From Vandiemenella viatica (lineage: Eukaryota; Arthropoda; Insecta; Orthoptera; Morabidae): a stretch of 64,000 nt of DNA. The notes under the pieces are model-generated. The model saw only the letters and a list, made by a program, of their open reading frames with translations, ran no database searches and was not told the origin of the DNA. The translations under genes and the position numbers were made by a program. Of the stretch, positions 22,795-34,023 are shown in pieces (position 1 is the first letter of the stretch; every line of letters starts with the position of its first letter). The DNA lies in NCBI GenBank assembly GCA_031002005.1, contig CM061918.1:41792947-41856946 (forward strand), given 5' to 3'.

Positions 22795-22945
22795 AGTGAT
22801 GTGGCTCGGAAGGTGTGCACACGCCGAAGATGACATGTTAAAAACCGAAATATTGTGTACTCTTATGTTCACGATATATGTTCTTCTCCCGTCTCTGCCT
22901 TCAACTTTGGTGAGTGATAAGTCATTTTCCCTCTCCTCGTAATTT
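22795..22945 (+). repeat. Copy of the dispersed ACCGAAATATTGTG / CAACTTTGGTGAGTGA repeat
   Basis: Contains AAAACCGAAATATTGTG, GATATATGTTCTTCTCCCG and CTTCAACTTTGGTGAGTGAT, in the order seen in the right arm at 12640-12757. Single copy here, not inverted. Confidence 0.7.
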
Positions 22946-24165
22946 TTAATTTACTTGAGCTACTAAAATGCTTCATATGTGACTTCTTCTGCCCTTATTT
23001 TAAGTTGCTACTGCCTTTGTTACTATATATCTGTCAGTTTCATGAAGTTTTAAAACAGTACCTTCCTCCATACCCAATCCCATTCCCCGAATCACATACC
23101 ATTATGCCTATTCACTCTCATTTCAGCCCTGACGCCATCAAATCAAAGTGTTCTTTATGCGTACTTATATATTACTTGATTTAGCAAATTTGATTTCTTA
23201 AATTAGTCCAGTTTTATATTTTATTGAAAAAAAATAGGATATCTTTGTTTAGGCTTCGAGTAGTTTCATTTCTAATTATTCAGTTTATTTTGTATCAATC
23301 ATTGTTTAGCAGCGTTATTTAATTGATTATAATCACAAGTCAGATTATTTCACTAGAATAACCAATCAGATAAATATTAAGTAATGAGTTAGGAGCTTAT
23401 ATTCAACTGTACATTGTTTTTATTTAAAATTACTGATGGTAATGTAAAAATGTCTGAGTAATATTATTTCACAGTTTAATTTCTATTTCAGAACACAAAC
23501 ACAAGCATGCTCACTGGGTTTAATGCAGACTAATGTATTATTAAAGTAATCCACAAATTAACAGAATGATGTGAAACATTAATAATATTTAAACATATTA
23601 TATCAATATTATTCACAACAAAGAACAAAAATACATAGTTCTGTGATTAACAAATTTACTGTCCCATAACCGAGGAAAGAAGCAAAATATGTAGAAAAAA
23701 TTTGTGAAGTTTGTACCAAACTCAGCAGCTCTACCCATCCAGGGAAAAAAAAAAAATTACTGCAAGCTTAAGGGCTTGATTGACTTGTCACACATTCTGC
23801 CTCTGCCATGGCTTGAAGTAACCATGTAATCCTAACTGGTAAGGGGGACCAACAGTTTTAGAACATGGAGGATCAAAGTGTATTTCAAGGTAATGAGGCA
23901 AGCATTTGTCAGAGGTGACTGAAACCAAGATAGTACAATATATTATCCACCATTTATTGAAATACAATGCAATCAGACAAAACTTTTTTGCTAGCATTAA
24001 AAGTTTAAAAATATATGCTAACATAGCACATTGGTCGAAAGACTGTGATATGAATGGATGCGGTGAAAATGAGAGCAATTATAATTGAGGTGGGACTAAT
24101 TGCAATAAAAGTATAATCAATGTGAGATCAATTTTTTTTTTCCAACACAAATTTCTAATAATAAA
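22946..24165. other. Intron sequence without recognisable gene
   Basis: No splice-flanked coding segment is visible. 23785-24080 is open on the minus strand for 96 codons but lacks any motif and is AT-driven. Confidence 0.35.
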
Positions 24166-24420
24166 GGACAGGGAAATGAGTCACTACTTGCCATAGTTGA
24201 TGTCAAAAAAGCATATAAGAAGGCACAAAGAAACAAAAAAAATTATTTATAAACAGTGTGCACTAAACTGCCCTCCCATCCACACCATGTACTACTGCTG
24301 ATGAACAGCTACTGCCCAAAAATGTTGTGTACTTGTGTTTGTTCAGATCAATGCATTTCCACGCCATCCTTCTGTGAACTCTGTTAAGTGATGCTTCCGT
24401 TCTCTGTCCTCATTTATTTC
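24166..24420 (-). repeat. Diverged copy of the dispersed repeat, with a CTGATGAACAG core relic
   Basis: GGACAGGGAAATGAGTCACT opens the copy; CTGATGAACAGCTACTGCCC and AAAATGTTGTGTACTTGTG follow. The second part runs in the opposite sense to the first, so this may be a worn inverted pair like that at 12.4 kb. Confidence 0.5.
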
Positions 24421-24572
24421 TTTTATTTGCCAATTTGGCAGCCACCGTTTCCAGCAAATCCCAATAATGATCGAATTCTCATCAAGAAATTTTAACTAAC
24501 TAAATCTTTAGCTAGTTTAAAAGTAACTGAAAAATGTATTCTTTGTCCTGTTAGTAAACAATGAGGATATTG

Positions 24573-24705
24573 GATCGTAATTTTTCACGGCGTTGAATAT
24601 TGATATATTTTTCTCGGGCAACCAGCCGTGTTAATGTATCATATTTGCGGGACGTCCCGCAAATATGATACATTAACACGGCTGGTTGCCCGAGAAAAAT
24701 ATATT
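24573..24705. mobile_element. Short palindromic insertion related to the 2.7-kb element
   Basis: A perfect palindrome of 102 bp (24603-24653 and 24654-24704) is centred on GCGGGACGTCCCGC. It is preceded by a 30-base leader (GATCGTAATTTTTCACGG...) that resembles the leader of the element at 2709 (GACATTTTAGTTTTTCCCGG). A 13-bp duplication AATGAGGATATTG flanks it (24560-24572 and 24706-24718). The arm ends GGTTGCCCGAGAAAAATA, like the AAAACCCGAGAGTTATT end at 3518-3533. It looks like a head-to-head insertion of only the last 51 bp of such an element. Confidence 0.75.
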
Positions 24706-24718
24706 AATGAGGATATTG

Positions 24719-26205
24719 TTAGATTACAGAATGATATGAAAAAAAATCCGTAAGAAGAATTTGACTTAACACAAACCAAAGCACGGCAAAAGTTATTAAA
24801 CGCAGCAGTAATAGTAGGTTGCATACAAATGTGGGATCTAATGTAGTATACGTTGGTAAATTCTGTTGTTCAACAAGTACAATATAAACTAATGGCTAGA
24901 GCAAGAACAATCAAAGAAGTCAGTGGAAAAAGCTCTTTTTACAAAGTGATATCTTTCAGTACCAAACAACTAGGATTCATTTTTTTCTTCTAAAACTATA
25001 TATATGGAGCATAGCACTCTATGGAAGCTCAAACTTGAAGAGGAGAAACGGAAGCCTTTGGAACAGGGTGTTATAAATGGTTGTTGAAAATTTAATGAAC
25101 TGATACGGCAAGAAATACATCTTGCAAATGATAGGTGTGGAGAGTCTCCTTGAAAAATGAGACAGGATGGTAGGTGACTTTGAAGACATTTCATTTGTTA
25201 GTGACAGTAAAAGCAAAAGAAACAACTGTAGAAAACAAATATATATTAACAATTAAAATGCTGTTAGGTAGTTTAAAAAAAAGGAATGTAAGGAACATAA
25301 ATACATCAGTTGCCACAAATGAAGGAATGAGGGCCATAATGAATACACTTTACAATATTTTGGTATAATCCTTGATCATGGTTACAGAAGGAAAAATGGC
25401 AAGGGGAGTGGATGTGTGTACACCGAGAATCGTCACATGACTAAACCAAATATGAACCAGGTGGGATTGGTGGTGTTGGGGGGAGAAGTTGACCAAAGAT
25501 CATTATGGGAAAGTACAATCTCTATGAAGACCGTTCAAATAAAAAGAAATGATAAAATGAAGACAAATATCCTTTTTTGCATCAGGAAAAGAGAACGAAA
25601 AATAAAAAAAATATGAATAAAATGTATATGTAATAAAAAATGACCAATAGTTAAAATTATCAAAAATAAGTGATAAGCTGACTGGTGTGATTTTACTTTC
25701 CCCATCCTTACTTATTTTCAATCCAAAGATATAAATATATGAAACACATAGCTGAAGACATATACTGTAATGAGTATGTTGAGATAAAGAAATTGGCTCA
25801 AGATAGGGAAAGATTAAGGACTGCACTAAACCAAAGAAAAAATTGGGAAAAATATAATCTGAATTCACTAGCCATGATTGCATCATAAGTGAGTATAAAA
25901 TAATTAGTTTTATGGCAATTCTGCAAATGAAAGTGCAGTTTCATTAATAACAACATGCTTGGAATTGATTTATACCTGTGTGTTCAGTTAGCAAAGGAGC
26001 CAGCGTTATTGTGTAATCCAAGGCCTAGTATCAGTTTAAAGCTTCATTTTTACTCCACATTAATTGGCTTCAGCAAGACATCAAGCATTAAATGGGAAAG
26101 CATATGAGTTGCAAGTAAAGTAAGGATTGTGGTTTGATAGCTTATCAGATGTTCCTGTGGCAGTGATACCCAGTCCCCTCTAGCTAGGCAGGGCAGCCTA
26201 CTGAC
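24719..26205. other. Intron sequence; one further dispersed-repeat relic
   Basis: At 25340-25440 the TTACAATATTTTGGTATAAT and CTTGATCATGG phrases match the dispersed repeat family (compare 5728-5755). Otherwise nothing is recognisable. A 127-codon minus-strand frame at 25886-25503 is AT-rich and without motifs. Confidence 0.4.
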
Positions 26206-26435
26206 TTGTGGGCGGGCTTGCCGGCGTACATGCTGGTATGGTGGTCGCGCTCCCGCTCGTCCCTGAAGCCTCGGCCACAGACGTCGCATTGGAACTGTTC
26301 GTGCTCCGCCGAGTGACGGGCTCGGGACTCGCGGTCGGAAAATGTAGCGTCACAGTCGGTGCAGTCGAAGGAACGGCGCAGGTTTGGCGCAGGAGACAGC
26401 TGCGGTGGAGCGGGCAGCTGCGATGGTGAACTGCC
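26206..26435 (-). CDS. C2H2 zinc-finger gene, internal exon (Pro-rich linker, fingers 1 and 2)
   Basis: The acceptor AATTGCAG ends at 26436 and the frame starts in phase 0. The donor is AA|GTCAGT (26205), which with the next exon makes a Lys codon and the linker KPAHKCDAC. The first 25 residues are Ser/Pro/Gln-rich. Finger 1: FDCTDCDATFSDRESRARH then SAEH. Finger 2: FQCDVCGRGFRDERERDH with HTSMY, where the fourth ligand is Tyr (TAC) in place of His, one base from CAC. The GC content is high compared with the introns. The phase fit to both neighbours makes gene membership strong. Confidence 0.85.
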
Positions 26436-26619
26436 CTGCAATTGATGGAGAACACTTCAGAGTTATGATGGGTTATTACATGCTGCTGTACTATTAAAAA
26501 AACAAAATGGTTGTGATTTATATAATCAGTTTAATGAGGATCCACAGAAGAAAATTGGACATTAGTAACCTATTCTTGCAAATCAGGATTCTGAATTAAA
26601 TCGGATAGGTAAAAAATAC

Positions 26620-26901
26620 CCGTCACTTACCACACATGAGGGAAGGTCGAGGGCGAGAAGAAGACGTAAAAAACACAAAAACAAACAAATTGCACATCAA
26701 CGAAGATAGCGGCCTCTTACTCTGCGATGCTTGGCGCTCGTTGCTATGTCAACATAAACAGTATCTCTGACGAAGGCTAGAGGATAGCAGCCGAAAGCTT
26801 AGGTTATGAAATAAACAACGCGGCAAAACCCGAAAGTCAATTAATCATGAAATTGCACAATATTTCGGCATGAGCCTTAATCATGTGAGAGGTGAGACAT
26901 A
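26620..26901 (-). repeat. Dispersed repeat, host of two later insertions
   Basis: CGTCACTTACCACACATGAG opens an antisense copy of the family; after the insertion at 26697-26849 it continues as GCACAATATTTCGGCATGAG and CTTAATCATGTGAGAGG. It resumes after the mariner at 28215 as GGCAGGGGAAAAGATG. Confidence 0.65.
26697..26849 (+). mobile_element. 153-bp hammerhead-like terminal fragment, third member of the 2.7-kb element family
   Basis: The 10-bp duplication AAATTGCACA flanks it (26687-26696 and 26850-26859). It contains CTGACGAAGGCT (26767-26778), AGCAGCCGAAAGC and the end GGCAAAACCCGAAAGTCAATT, parallel to the CCGGCAGAAAACCCGAGAG end at 3510-3528. Stem II GGCT/AGCC can form; the core has C in place of U (CTGACGA), so activity is doubtful. 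Inserted in an older repeat. Confidence 0.65.
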
Positions 26902-28212
26902 CGAGGGGGGACCCAAAAGTAACGGGAATTGGGCTGCGGTGTGGAGGGTGAGTGGGGGAACACATTGTTCGACCTGGTGTCTGTTACTGTCATTCCATCT
27001 GAGTCAGTGTGCGAAGTTGTGTCGCTGTGAGTGCATCGGTTCGCCCGTGATAGTTTTTTTAGTAAGTCAACTTTCTTCCATTTCGGCAAAAACGTGATGG
27101 CAGATTGTCGAGAGCAGCGCGTGGCTGTGAAATTTTGTTTCCTGTTGGGGAAACTGGCCGCTGAAACTACTGTAATGCTGAAGACTGCTTATGGGGATGC
27201 TGCCCTAAGTAAAAGCAGAGTCTATGAGTGGTTTTTCACATTTTTAAAATGGAGAAATGTTAATTGATGACCAATTCCGTTCAGGACGCCCCTCAACGAC
27301 AAGAAGAGACGAAAACGTCGACAAAATCAATGCCCTCGTTCATGCAGACCGTCACCGAACCATTGATCAACTCTGTGAGATGTCTGGAATATCCTGGAGT
27401 TCAATTCAGAGGATTTTATCCGAATATTTGCACATGAGAAAGGTTGAAGCCAAATTTGTCCCTCGACTTCTCACAGACGAGCAAAGGGACGTCGACTTCA
27501 TGCATGATTTGAGCTTCAAAATCAGCTCAAAGAATTTTTCCGAAAGTGATTACTGATTATGAATCGTGGTGCTATGCATACGACCTCAAAACAAAGCAGC
27601 AATCCAGCCAGTGGAAGACATGTGCTTTCCTCATCCCAAAAAAACTCTCCAAGTGAAGCCAAACATCAAGACAATGATCATTTGTTTCTTCCATTGCAGA
27701 GGTGTTATGCACGCGGAGTTCGTCCCTCCAGGTCAAACTGTCAACCAGGAACTCTACTTGGAGGTTTTTGAAAGATTGAGGGAGAGTATCTGGAAGAAAA
27801 CTTCAGATCTCTGGCGCACAGGCGACGGGTTCTTCCATCATGACAACGCGCCGGCCCACACCGCTGTTTCCGTAAAGCAGTTTTTGACCAAAAACGGCAT
27901 TACACCGATTGTCAACCCCATCCACTCACTGGATCTAGCCCCCCGTGGTTTCTTTTTGTTCCACAGACTCAAAAGGATTATGAAAGGAAAGTGTTTTACC
28001 ACTGTGGAGTAGGTAAAACAAAAATCGCCGGAAGGCATAAAGAACATCCCGATAAGTGAATTTAAAAACTGTTTGGAACAATGGAAGGATCATTTCAAGT
28101 AGTGCGTTGTGGTCAGTGGAGAACACTTTGAAGGTGATCAAAATTTGGTGTAAAAATATTAAGAAATAAAGACGTTATGACAAATTTCCCGTTTTTTTTG
28201 GGTCCCCCCTCG
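26902..28212 (+). mobile_element. mariner transposon (inactive)
   Basis: A 1311-bp element flanked by TA (26900-26901 and 28213-28214). Its inverted ends begin CGAGGGGGGACCCAAAA on the left and, read inward from the right, CGAGGGGGGACCCAAAA. Length, TA target and the encoded protein fit the mariner family of the Tc1/mariner superfamily. It is inserted in the dispersed repeat. No other TA-flanked copy is seen in the window. Confidence 0.93.
27097..28102 (+). pseudogene. mariner transposase, broken
   Basis: Starts at ATG 27097 (MADCREQRVAVKFCF), with a helix-turn-helix region including SRVYEWF. The frame shifts near 27260 into a stretch with RSGRPSTTRRDENVD and KFVPRLLTDEQR, shifts again near 27555, and continues in 27566-28012, where a TAG interrupts the frame before the natural end at 28100. 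In the D,D34D triad the first Asp (normally in a TGDESW context) reads TDYESW, the HDNAPAH Asp is intact, and the third Asp (APCDFF context) reads APRGFF. Two shifts, one stop and two lost catalytic residues make it non-functional. Confidence 0.92.
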
Positions 28213-28214
28213 TA

Positions 28215-29344
28215 TGGCAGGGGAAAAGATGTGGTCACATCCCGACCCGCCACATGAATGAAACAAAGGCAGAAACACGGGGTGGGGGTGAGACCAATGT
28301 AGGAGGCAGTGCAATGGATGAATTTTGTCACAGATTAATTGAACAGAAAAATCTATTAAATATGATGAGTCATACCCTTTCAATCTTAAGGCATATAAAA
28401 TCTCTCCATTTGGAAAGACATTATTTATTTTTAATTTACATTGTTATTTATTCAAAATAAACTCAATGTGACAGTTGTGAGGCAATATTTATAAGAAAAG
28501 AAAATTTAAAATATACCCACCCCTCATCAACTTTCATGAGAGGTGGATACATTTTATCTTTCTACATAATCTACTTGTCAATAATACTATACAGAAATCA
28601 ATTGTAAATTTTTTTAATCACTCCCATAACTCATTCTTTGGAACTGTTTATAACACTGATTTAAAAGTTTGCTGAATATCTGAAATTGTGTTAAAATGAT
28701 TTCCTTTCATTGAAAATTTGAGTTTAAGGTTTGCAACAAATAACTTTCAGCAGAATAAGGGAATGACAACAGTACTTTCTTTGGCTAAGAAATCATGCAT
28801 AATCTTACTTTTGTATGTATATGCATTATTGTGCAACAGACAGGTTGCACCTCATTCTTGGCATCCAGGCCAAATTCAAAGAAGCCAGGCCCACAAACAA
28901 TTCCAACCACCCGATTAATATTTGGAGTTTACTCTTTGACATAACATGAATTCTCATGGATAATTCTTTCGGAAATAGATGTCTTCATTCAGCTATATTG
29001 CATGTATAACTTCTCTTCCGGGCCTTGTCCATTTTTAAGTGGCTCATACTGGAATCACTACAATTCTTTTTGAATGTCAATCATTGTGGGTGGTACAAAA
29101 TGATAACAGATTTTTGACTTGTCAAAATTTTACAGTAAAAGGAGACAGACAGTGGATTTAGGAATTACAGCGAGCAATTTGATGTGGCAGGTAGACATAC
29201 ATAATCATTTTGAACAATTTCAGCCATTTTATCCATTTCAAAGTCAGTCAAAGATGCCTCTGGCTACACCATCATGAAATCATGCCTACTATCTAAAGGA
29301 ATTTTATGACTCACTGCTTCATTACCAAAACTGTCTGAATCAAT
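28215..29344. other. Intron sequence without recognisable gene
   Basis: Apart from the continuation of the dispersed repeat to about 28260, nothing is recognised. Confidence 0.35.
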
Positions 29345-29525
29345 AATCGGGGAAAGAAATAGGAAGTTATTCAGCCATCAGCCACAGCCTATTGGAGGAA
29401 CCATCCTAACATTAACCTCACATTATTTTTGGAAAAAAAAACAACAGAAATCTAAATGGGCAAATCGAGATTTTAACCTTCGTCCTCCCAATCTTTACTA
29501 CTCACCCACTGGACTCAGTCTTTGA
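29345..29525 (-). mobile_element. Highly diverged SINE
   Basis: Antisense body and head are still readable: GGAGGAACCATCCTAACATT, CGTCCTCCCAATC and CACCCACTGGACTCAGT. One of the oldest copies here. Confidence 0.6.
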
Positions 29526-30378
29526 TAAATAAAAGTATCAATAAGCATGCTTTCTACAATAAGCCTACTGTTTCCCACAGGCAACCAAATAAGGGACACA
29601 TTCTGGTGATAGTTCTCTATAACATGTTCTACTCACTGCCCTGAGACATCACAAGACAGACGAATATGTGAACACATGTCTTGTGTACTGAAAGTGACTT
29701 TCCCTTGTACCATTGCCCTTCAGGGTTAAAAGTAACATCTCATTTCTCTACTATTTCTTCTTTGGGAATCTAAATGAGGAAGATGGACTCCCTATGCAAG
29801 TGTAGTGTCTCAAGAATTTATCATCTGCAGTGCACTATCATGATGTCATATAAGTACGATACTCAAAGCTATGCACAGTACATTTTAAAAAATCAGGCAC
29901 TTCTTAAAATGTTACCTTGTGTCATTCGTGCTGGTAGATGATTAGACACAAAAATAACTTATTGCCTACTAAAGGGTAAAATGACCAAATTTCAAAATCT
30001 TCCAATGGATGCAGACAAGTAAAAAGTAGCTTCTTATATTTAAATATGTCTGGTATTTTTAGTCGAATAAGTTGTAAATTGAAAATAACAATAGTATGTT
30101 TATCTATCATAACTGCCAAGAGGAAATATTAATACCAAAAATGAAAGCTAATGTAGACCCATGAATTTATTGAGCTGAGCACAGGTGTCCATAGAAACCT
30201 ATCCGCATGTTAATCACAAGTAAAGGCTGTGCCAAAATTATTGTGTTTGTGTAGTATTTATTGTTGTCACAGCCTCCTTCCTTCAACTTTGGTAACTAAT
30301 GGGTGTACTATATCTATCCTTTCGATGCTAATAGTTTCTGACTGTTTGACATTTAATGTCTGCATAAGTTTTACTCAC
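29526..30378. other. Intron sequence; worn dispersed-repeat copy at about 30240-30330
   Basis: The copy shows CTCCTTCCTTCAACTTTGG and ACTAATGGGTGTACTATATC. Otherwise nothing is recognised. Confidence 0.4.
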
Positions 30379-30490
30379 TGGGAAGATGAGAGTATCACCG
30401 TAGATGAAGGGTTTTGGATCAGTGGCCAGTGAACCATTCCCAACTGTCATCACTGGTGGTGCAACAGGCCTCCGGACTGTATCTTCACGA
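30379..30490 (-). CDS. Candidate upstream exon of the zinc-finger gene (Pro-rich linker)
   Basis: A 112-bp segment between acceptor ATTATAG (30492-30491) and a consensus donor CCA|GTGAGTAAA (30378). One base completes a codon, then 37 codons run open: REDTVRRPVAPPV near the start and DPKPFIYGDTLIFP at the end. It ends in phase 0, as required by the exon at 26435, which continues the Pro/Ser-rich character. It cannot be read directly after the myosin exon at 34670, since that join would meet a stop. No domain is recognised. The first exon of the gene is not visible and may lie in or beyond the gap. Confidence 0.6.
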
Positions 30491-30769
30491 CTATAATAGG
30501 AACAAAAACAACAGTTAACAGAAACAGGACACTTATTATCACTCAGTTCAAAGAAGCATTGTACACAAAAATAGGAAAATGAATAAACATTCCCACATAA
30601 CAGTGGCAGAAGAGAATACCAGATGACTGTAAAAAAGATTGATTATGCTATTATAAAAAAAAAAAAAAAATGAAATGAGAACAGAATACCAGGTGACTGG
30701 AAAAAAAAGATTTATTATGCAATTATTCAAAAAAAAGGGGACAGAAAAAAATGTTTAAAAATTACAGAG

Positions 30770-31509
30770 GTATAAGGCTTCTCTTCCAAGGTTTCAAGAT
30801 TTATTAATCTGTGCTACAAGAGAAGATAAGGAAAACAGTTGAACCAAATCTATACGAAGAACAACACTGATAAACATCTGACCGATCTCTTGTAGATCTT
30901 ATTTATGCTGCTAGGATGATCTTTCAGATATGTTGGGAAAGAAATAAACCAGTCATGGTCATGAAATGGAAAAGGTTTAAGACCGTGTTTGGAAAGTTTT
31001 ATTAAGAAGAGTGAGCTAACAAAATTAATTGTTGAAAGAGTTAAGCAATTATATCAGAATACTAAGAAAAACATTCAATTACAAGCTGGTAGATGAGGAC
31101 CATTTGAGACTTGAAGTGAGGTACAGCAAGGAAGTTGTTTGTCTCCACTACTTTTCTTAAGCATTATGGATGAAATTATGAAGTTGTCAATAAGAAAAAC
31201 ATGACATTAATTTCAGAAAGTTTTCACAGATGTTGTTACGATCTGGGGGGAAAGTGAAGATGAATGGCAATGACACAGCTTGACTGGTTAAAAGATGAAT
31301 TTGATAGTTTTTTGCCAAATTAAAACCAAAACAATTGAAACTGTCCCAAAGTTTTAATACCTCAGGTGATAGTAGACTAATTTCAGAAATAAGAACAGCT
31401 GCAAATTTCTACAGTTCAGTTTGACAGATATTAGGGACAAAAGTTTTCATCATGCATCAAAAGCATATTTATATAAAATCTACCTACTCTCCATCCTAAC
31501 CTATGGACT
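30770..31509 (+). pseudogene. LINE reverse transcriptase remnant, cut by the gap
   Basis: With several stops and shifts the plus strand encodes VKQLYQNTKKNIQLQAG, then a QGSCLSPLLF block (the RT motif QGxxLSPLLF) and, at 31440-31505, LYKIYLLSILTYG, a typical late RT block of non-LTR elements. Decayed. Confidence 0.75.
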
Positions 31510-32509
31510 NNNNNNNNNNNNNNNNNNNNNNNNNNNNNNNNNNNNNNNNNNNNNNNNNNNNNNNNNNNNNNNNNNNNNNNNNNNNNNNNNNNNNNNNNNN
31601 NNNNNNNNNNNNNNNNNNNNNNNNNNNNNNNNNNNNNNNNNNNNNNNNNNNNNNNNNNNNNNNNNNNNNNNNNNNNNNNNNNNNNNNNNNNNNNNNNNNN
31701 NNNNNNNNNNNNNNNNNNNNNNNNNNNNNNNNNNNNNNNNNNNNNNNNNNNNNNNNNNNNNNNNNNNNNNNNNNNNNNNNNNNNNNNNNNNNNNNNNNNN
31801 NNNNNNNNNNNNNNNNNNNNNNNNNNNNNNNNNNNNNNNNNNNNNNNNNNNNNNNNNNNNNNNNNNNNNNNNNNNNNNNNNNNNNNNNNNNNNNNNNNNN
31901 NNNNNNNNNNNNNNNNNNNNNNNNNNNNNNNNNNNNNNNNNNNNNNNNNNNNNNNNNNNNNNNNNNNNNNNNNNNNNNNNNNNNNNNNNNNNNNNNNNNN
32001 NNNNNNNNNNNNNNNNNNNNNNNNNNNNNNNNNNNNNNNNNNNNNNNNNNNNNNNNNNNNNNNNNNNNNNNNNNNNNNNNNNNNNNNNNNNNNNNNNNNN
32101 NNNNNNNNNNNNNNNNNNNNNNNNNNNNNNNNNNNNNNNNNNNNNNNNNNNNNNNNNNNNNNNNNNNNNNNNNNNNNNNNNNNNNNNNNNNNNNNNNNNN
32201 NNNNNNNNNNNNNNNNNNNNNNNNNNNNNNNNNNNNNNNNNNNNNNNNNNNNNNNNNNNNNNNNNNNNNNNNNNNNNNNNNNNNNNNNNNNNNNNNNNNN
32301 NNNNNNNNNNNNNNNNNNNNNNNNNNNNNNNNNNNNNNNNNNNNNNNNNNNNNNNNNNNNNNNNNNNNNNNNNNNNNNNNNNNNNNNNNNNNNNNNNNNN
32401 NNNNNNNNNNNNNNNNNNNNNNNNNNNNNNNNNNNNNNNNNNNNNNNNNNNNNNNNNNNNNNNNNNNNNNNNNNNNNNNNNNNNNNNNNNNNNNNNNNNN
32501 NNNNNNNNN
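31510..32509. other. Assembly gap, exactly 1000 N
   Basis: The round size marks a placeholder of unknown real length. LINE fragments of opposite orientation lie on its two sides, so repeats probably broke the assembly. Order and distance of features across it are unproven. Open frames that run through the N are meaningless. Confidence 0.98.
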
Positions 32510-33456
32510 AGTGTCTTCTAACTCACCTCCCCTATCATGTCAGTTACTGATTGCATTCTGCAGTGATCTACAAAACAAAACTAGCTGCTCCTCATTGCAC
32601 CTCCTCCAACTCCTGTATTTGATACCCAAAATGTGGATCCCATATCATGCTGCCATATTCAATCAATGGTCTCACTGATGTTTTGTACCCAATTTCTTCA
32701 CTTCCATGGAAACATCATTGTCACACTCTCCAGTAAATGAAGGATTCTGAAACCACTTCTTACCTACTGCCCATGTGACCTGTCCAACTGAGTTTACTAT
32801 CAAATGTTATGCCAATGTATTTTCACTTAAAGTCTTCAACAAGCAATTCTTCCTTCACCCAACACTTGTAAAGAACTTGTAAAGAATTTCTATTTGTGTA
32901 TTCAGTAAGCTGCCTGTACTTACATTTATCTTCATTCCATTTTATCCACGTTATCTTGTCCATTTCTCACAGTTCTCCCATTCTAATCATATGTATAATA
33001 TTATGTATCAGAAAATAAACTAACTTCTTACAATAAACCATAAACACAATCATTCATCATTAATTAACAGTAATGGTCCAAATAAATTACTATGTAACTC
33101 TCCTGTTTTTATTTCCCCCACTTCTGATAGTGGATTTCCTACCTATCCTTCTAGTTTCTAGGTTTGAGAATACCTCTACCCAGAAGTCATTTTTCTAACC
33201 ACTCATACGGTTTTTACATTATTTACCACCATTTTAGGCTCACTATATCAAATGCCTTAGAGAGATCGATTGTCATACTATTAATTTGCCCTTCTTTGTC
33301 CATCTCATCTAAAATATTCTGCATATAACCTACTAACTGAGATATACATGAATATTCTTGTCTAAATCAATGCTGCTGTTTTGTAAAACCAGTTTTTTCC
33401 TAACACGTATTTCAGATGTGGTTGCATATCAATCTCTCCATTATTTTTGTTACCAC
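32510..33456 (-). pseudogene. LINE reverse transcriptase remnant (antisense)
   Basis: The complement of 33233-33275 encodes DRSLKAFDIVSL, the SKAFDxV motif of non-LTR reverse transcriptases. The 5' side (32510-32700) matches the C/T-rich phrases also found at 18.1, 57.4 and 59.3 kb. No intact frame. It is interrupted by the solo LTR at 33461. Confidence 0.75.
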
Positions 33457-33460
33457 TGAT

Positions 33461-34019
33461 TGTAGCGAGACAGTATTAGCTAAGCTAAGCATAGAAAGAG
33501 TGAATAGGCGATCGTACATTTAGTGGATTTGAATGATATTGAGGATTAAACATTTGGGAAGCATAACATGATTAGAGAAGTAAATAAAATTAAATATTTG
33601 TAAAGGCTAATTCATTTCCATGAAGCATTGTTGAGTGCAGAGGCACGCAGTAGTAATAAAGTAATTGTTGAGGGAGTCTGAAGCTGGCCACTGCGGGAGA
33701 CGGATGAAAAGTTATAGTGCGGCATGTGTAGTTGTAAAGTGAGCCAGGCTTCCATTATTTAAGTATCGAGTGGACAGAAATGCTGTCCGTTAACCATTTT
33801 CGACCAGAGTTTCATGAAGAACAACGAGCCAGTAGTATTTCAAGGTCGGAACATAGTGTGTAAATTAACTAGACTGAAGCGTGGTCAGAATCTGAAGTCA
33901 GAGGAGAAGAAGTACTATAAGCCTTATCCACAATCAAAGAAAAATTCTAATTAGTGGTGGTGGTGGCTAACATGTATGTGTTGTGTGAATAAATCCAGAG
34001 TGAACTTTAATGTGAACCA
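33461..34019. mobile_element. Solo LTR candidate
   Basis: A 559-bp segment starting TGTAGCGAGACAG and ending GTGAACCA, flanked by the 4-bp duplication TGAT (33457-33460 and 34020-34023). An AATAAA lies near the right end (33989). It is GC-richer than the LINE it interrupts, and no internal region is present. Recombination between two LTRs would leave exactly this. No second copy is in the window. Confidence 0.55.
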
Positions 34020-34023
34020 TGAT

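Noticed and set aside
31421..32678. Long open frames crossing the gap
   Set aside because: They consist of N; the real part is LINE remnant.
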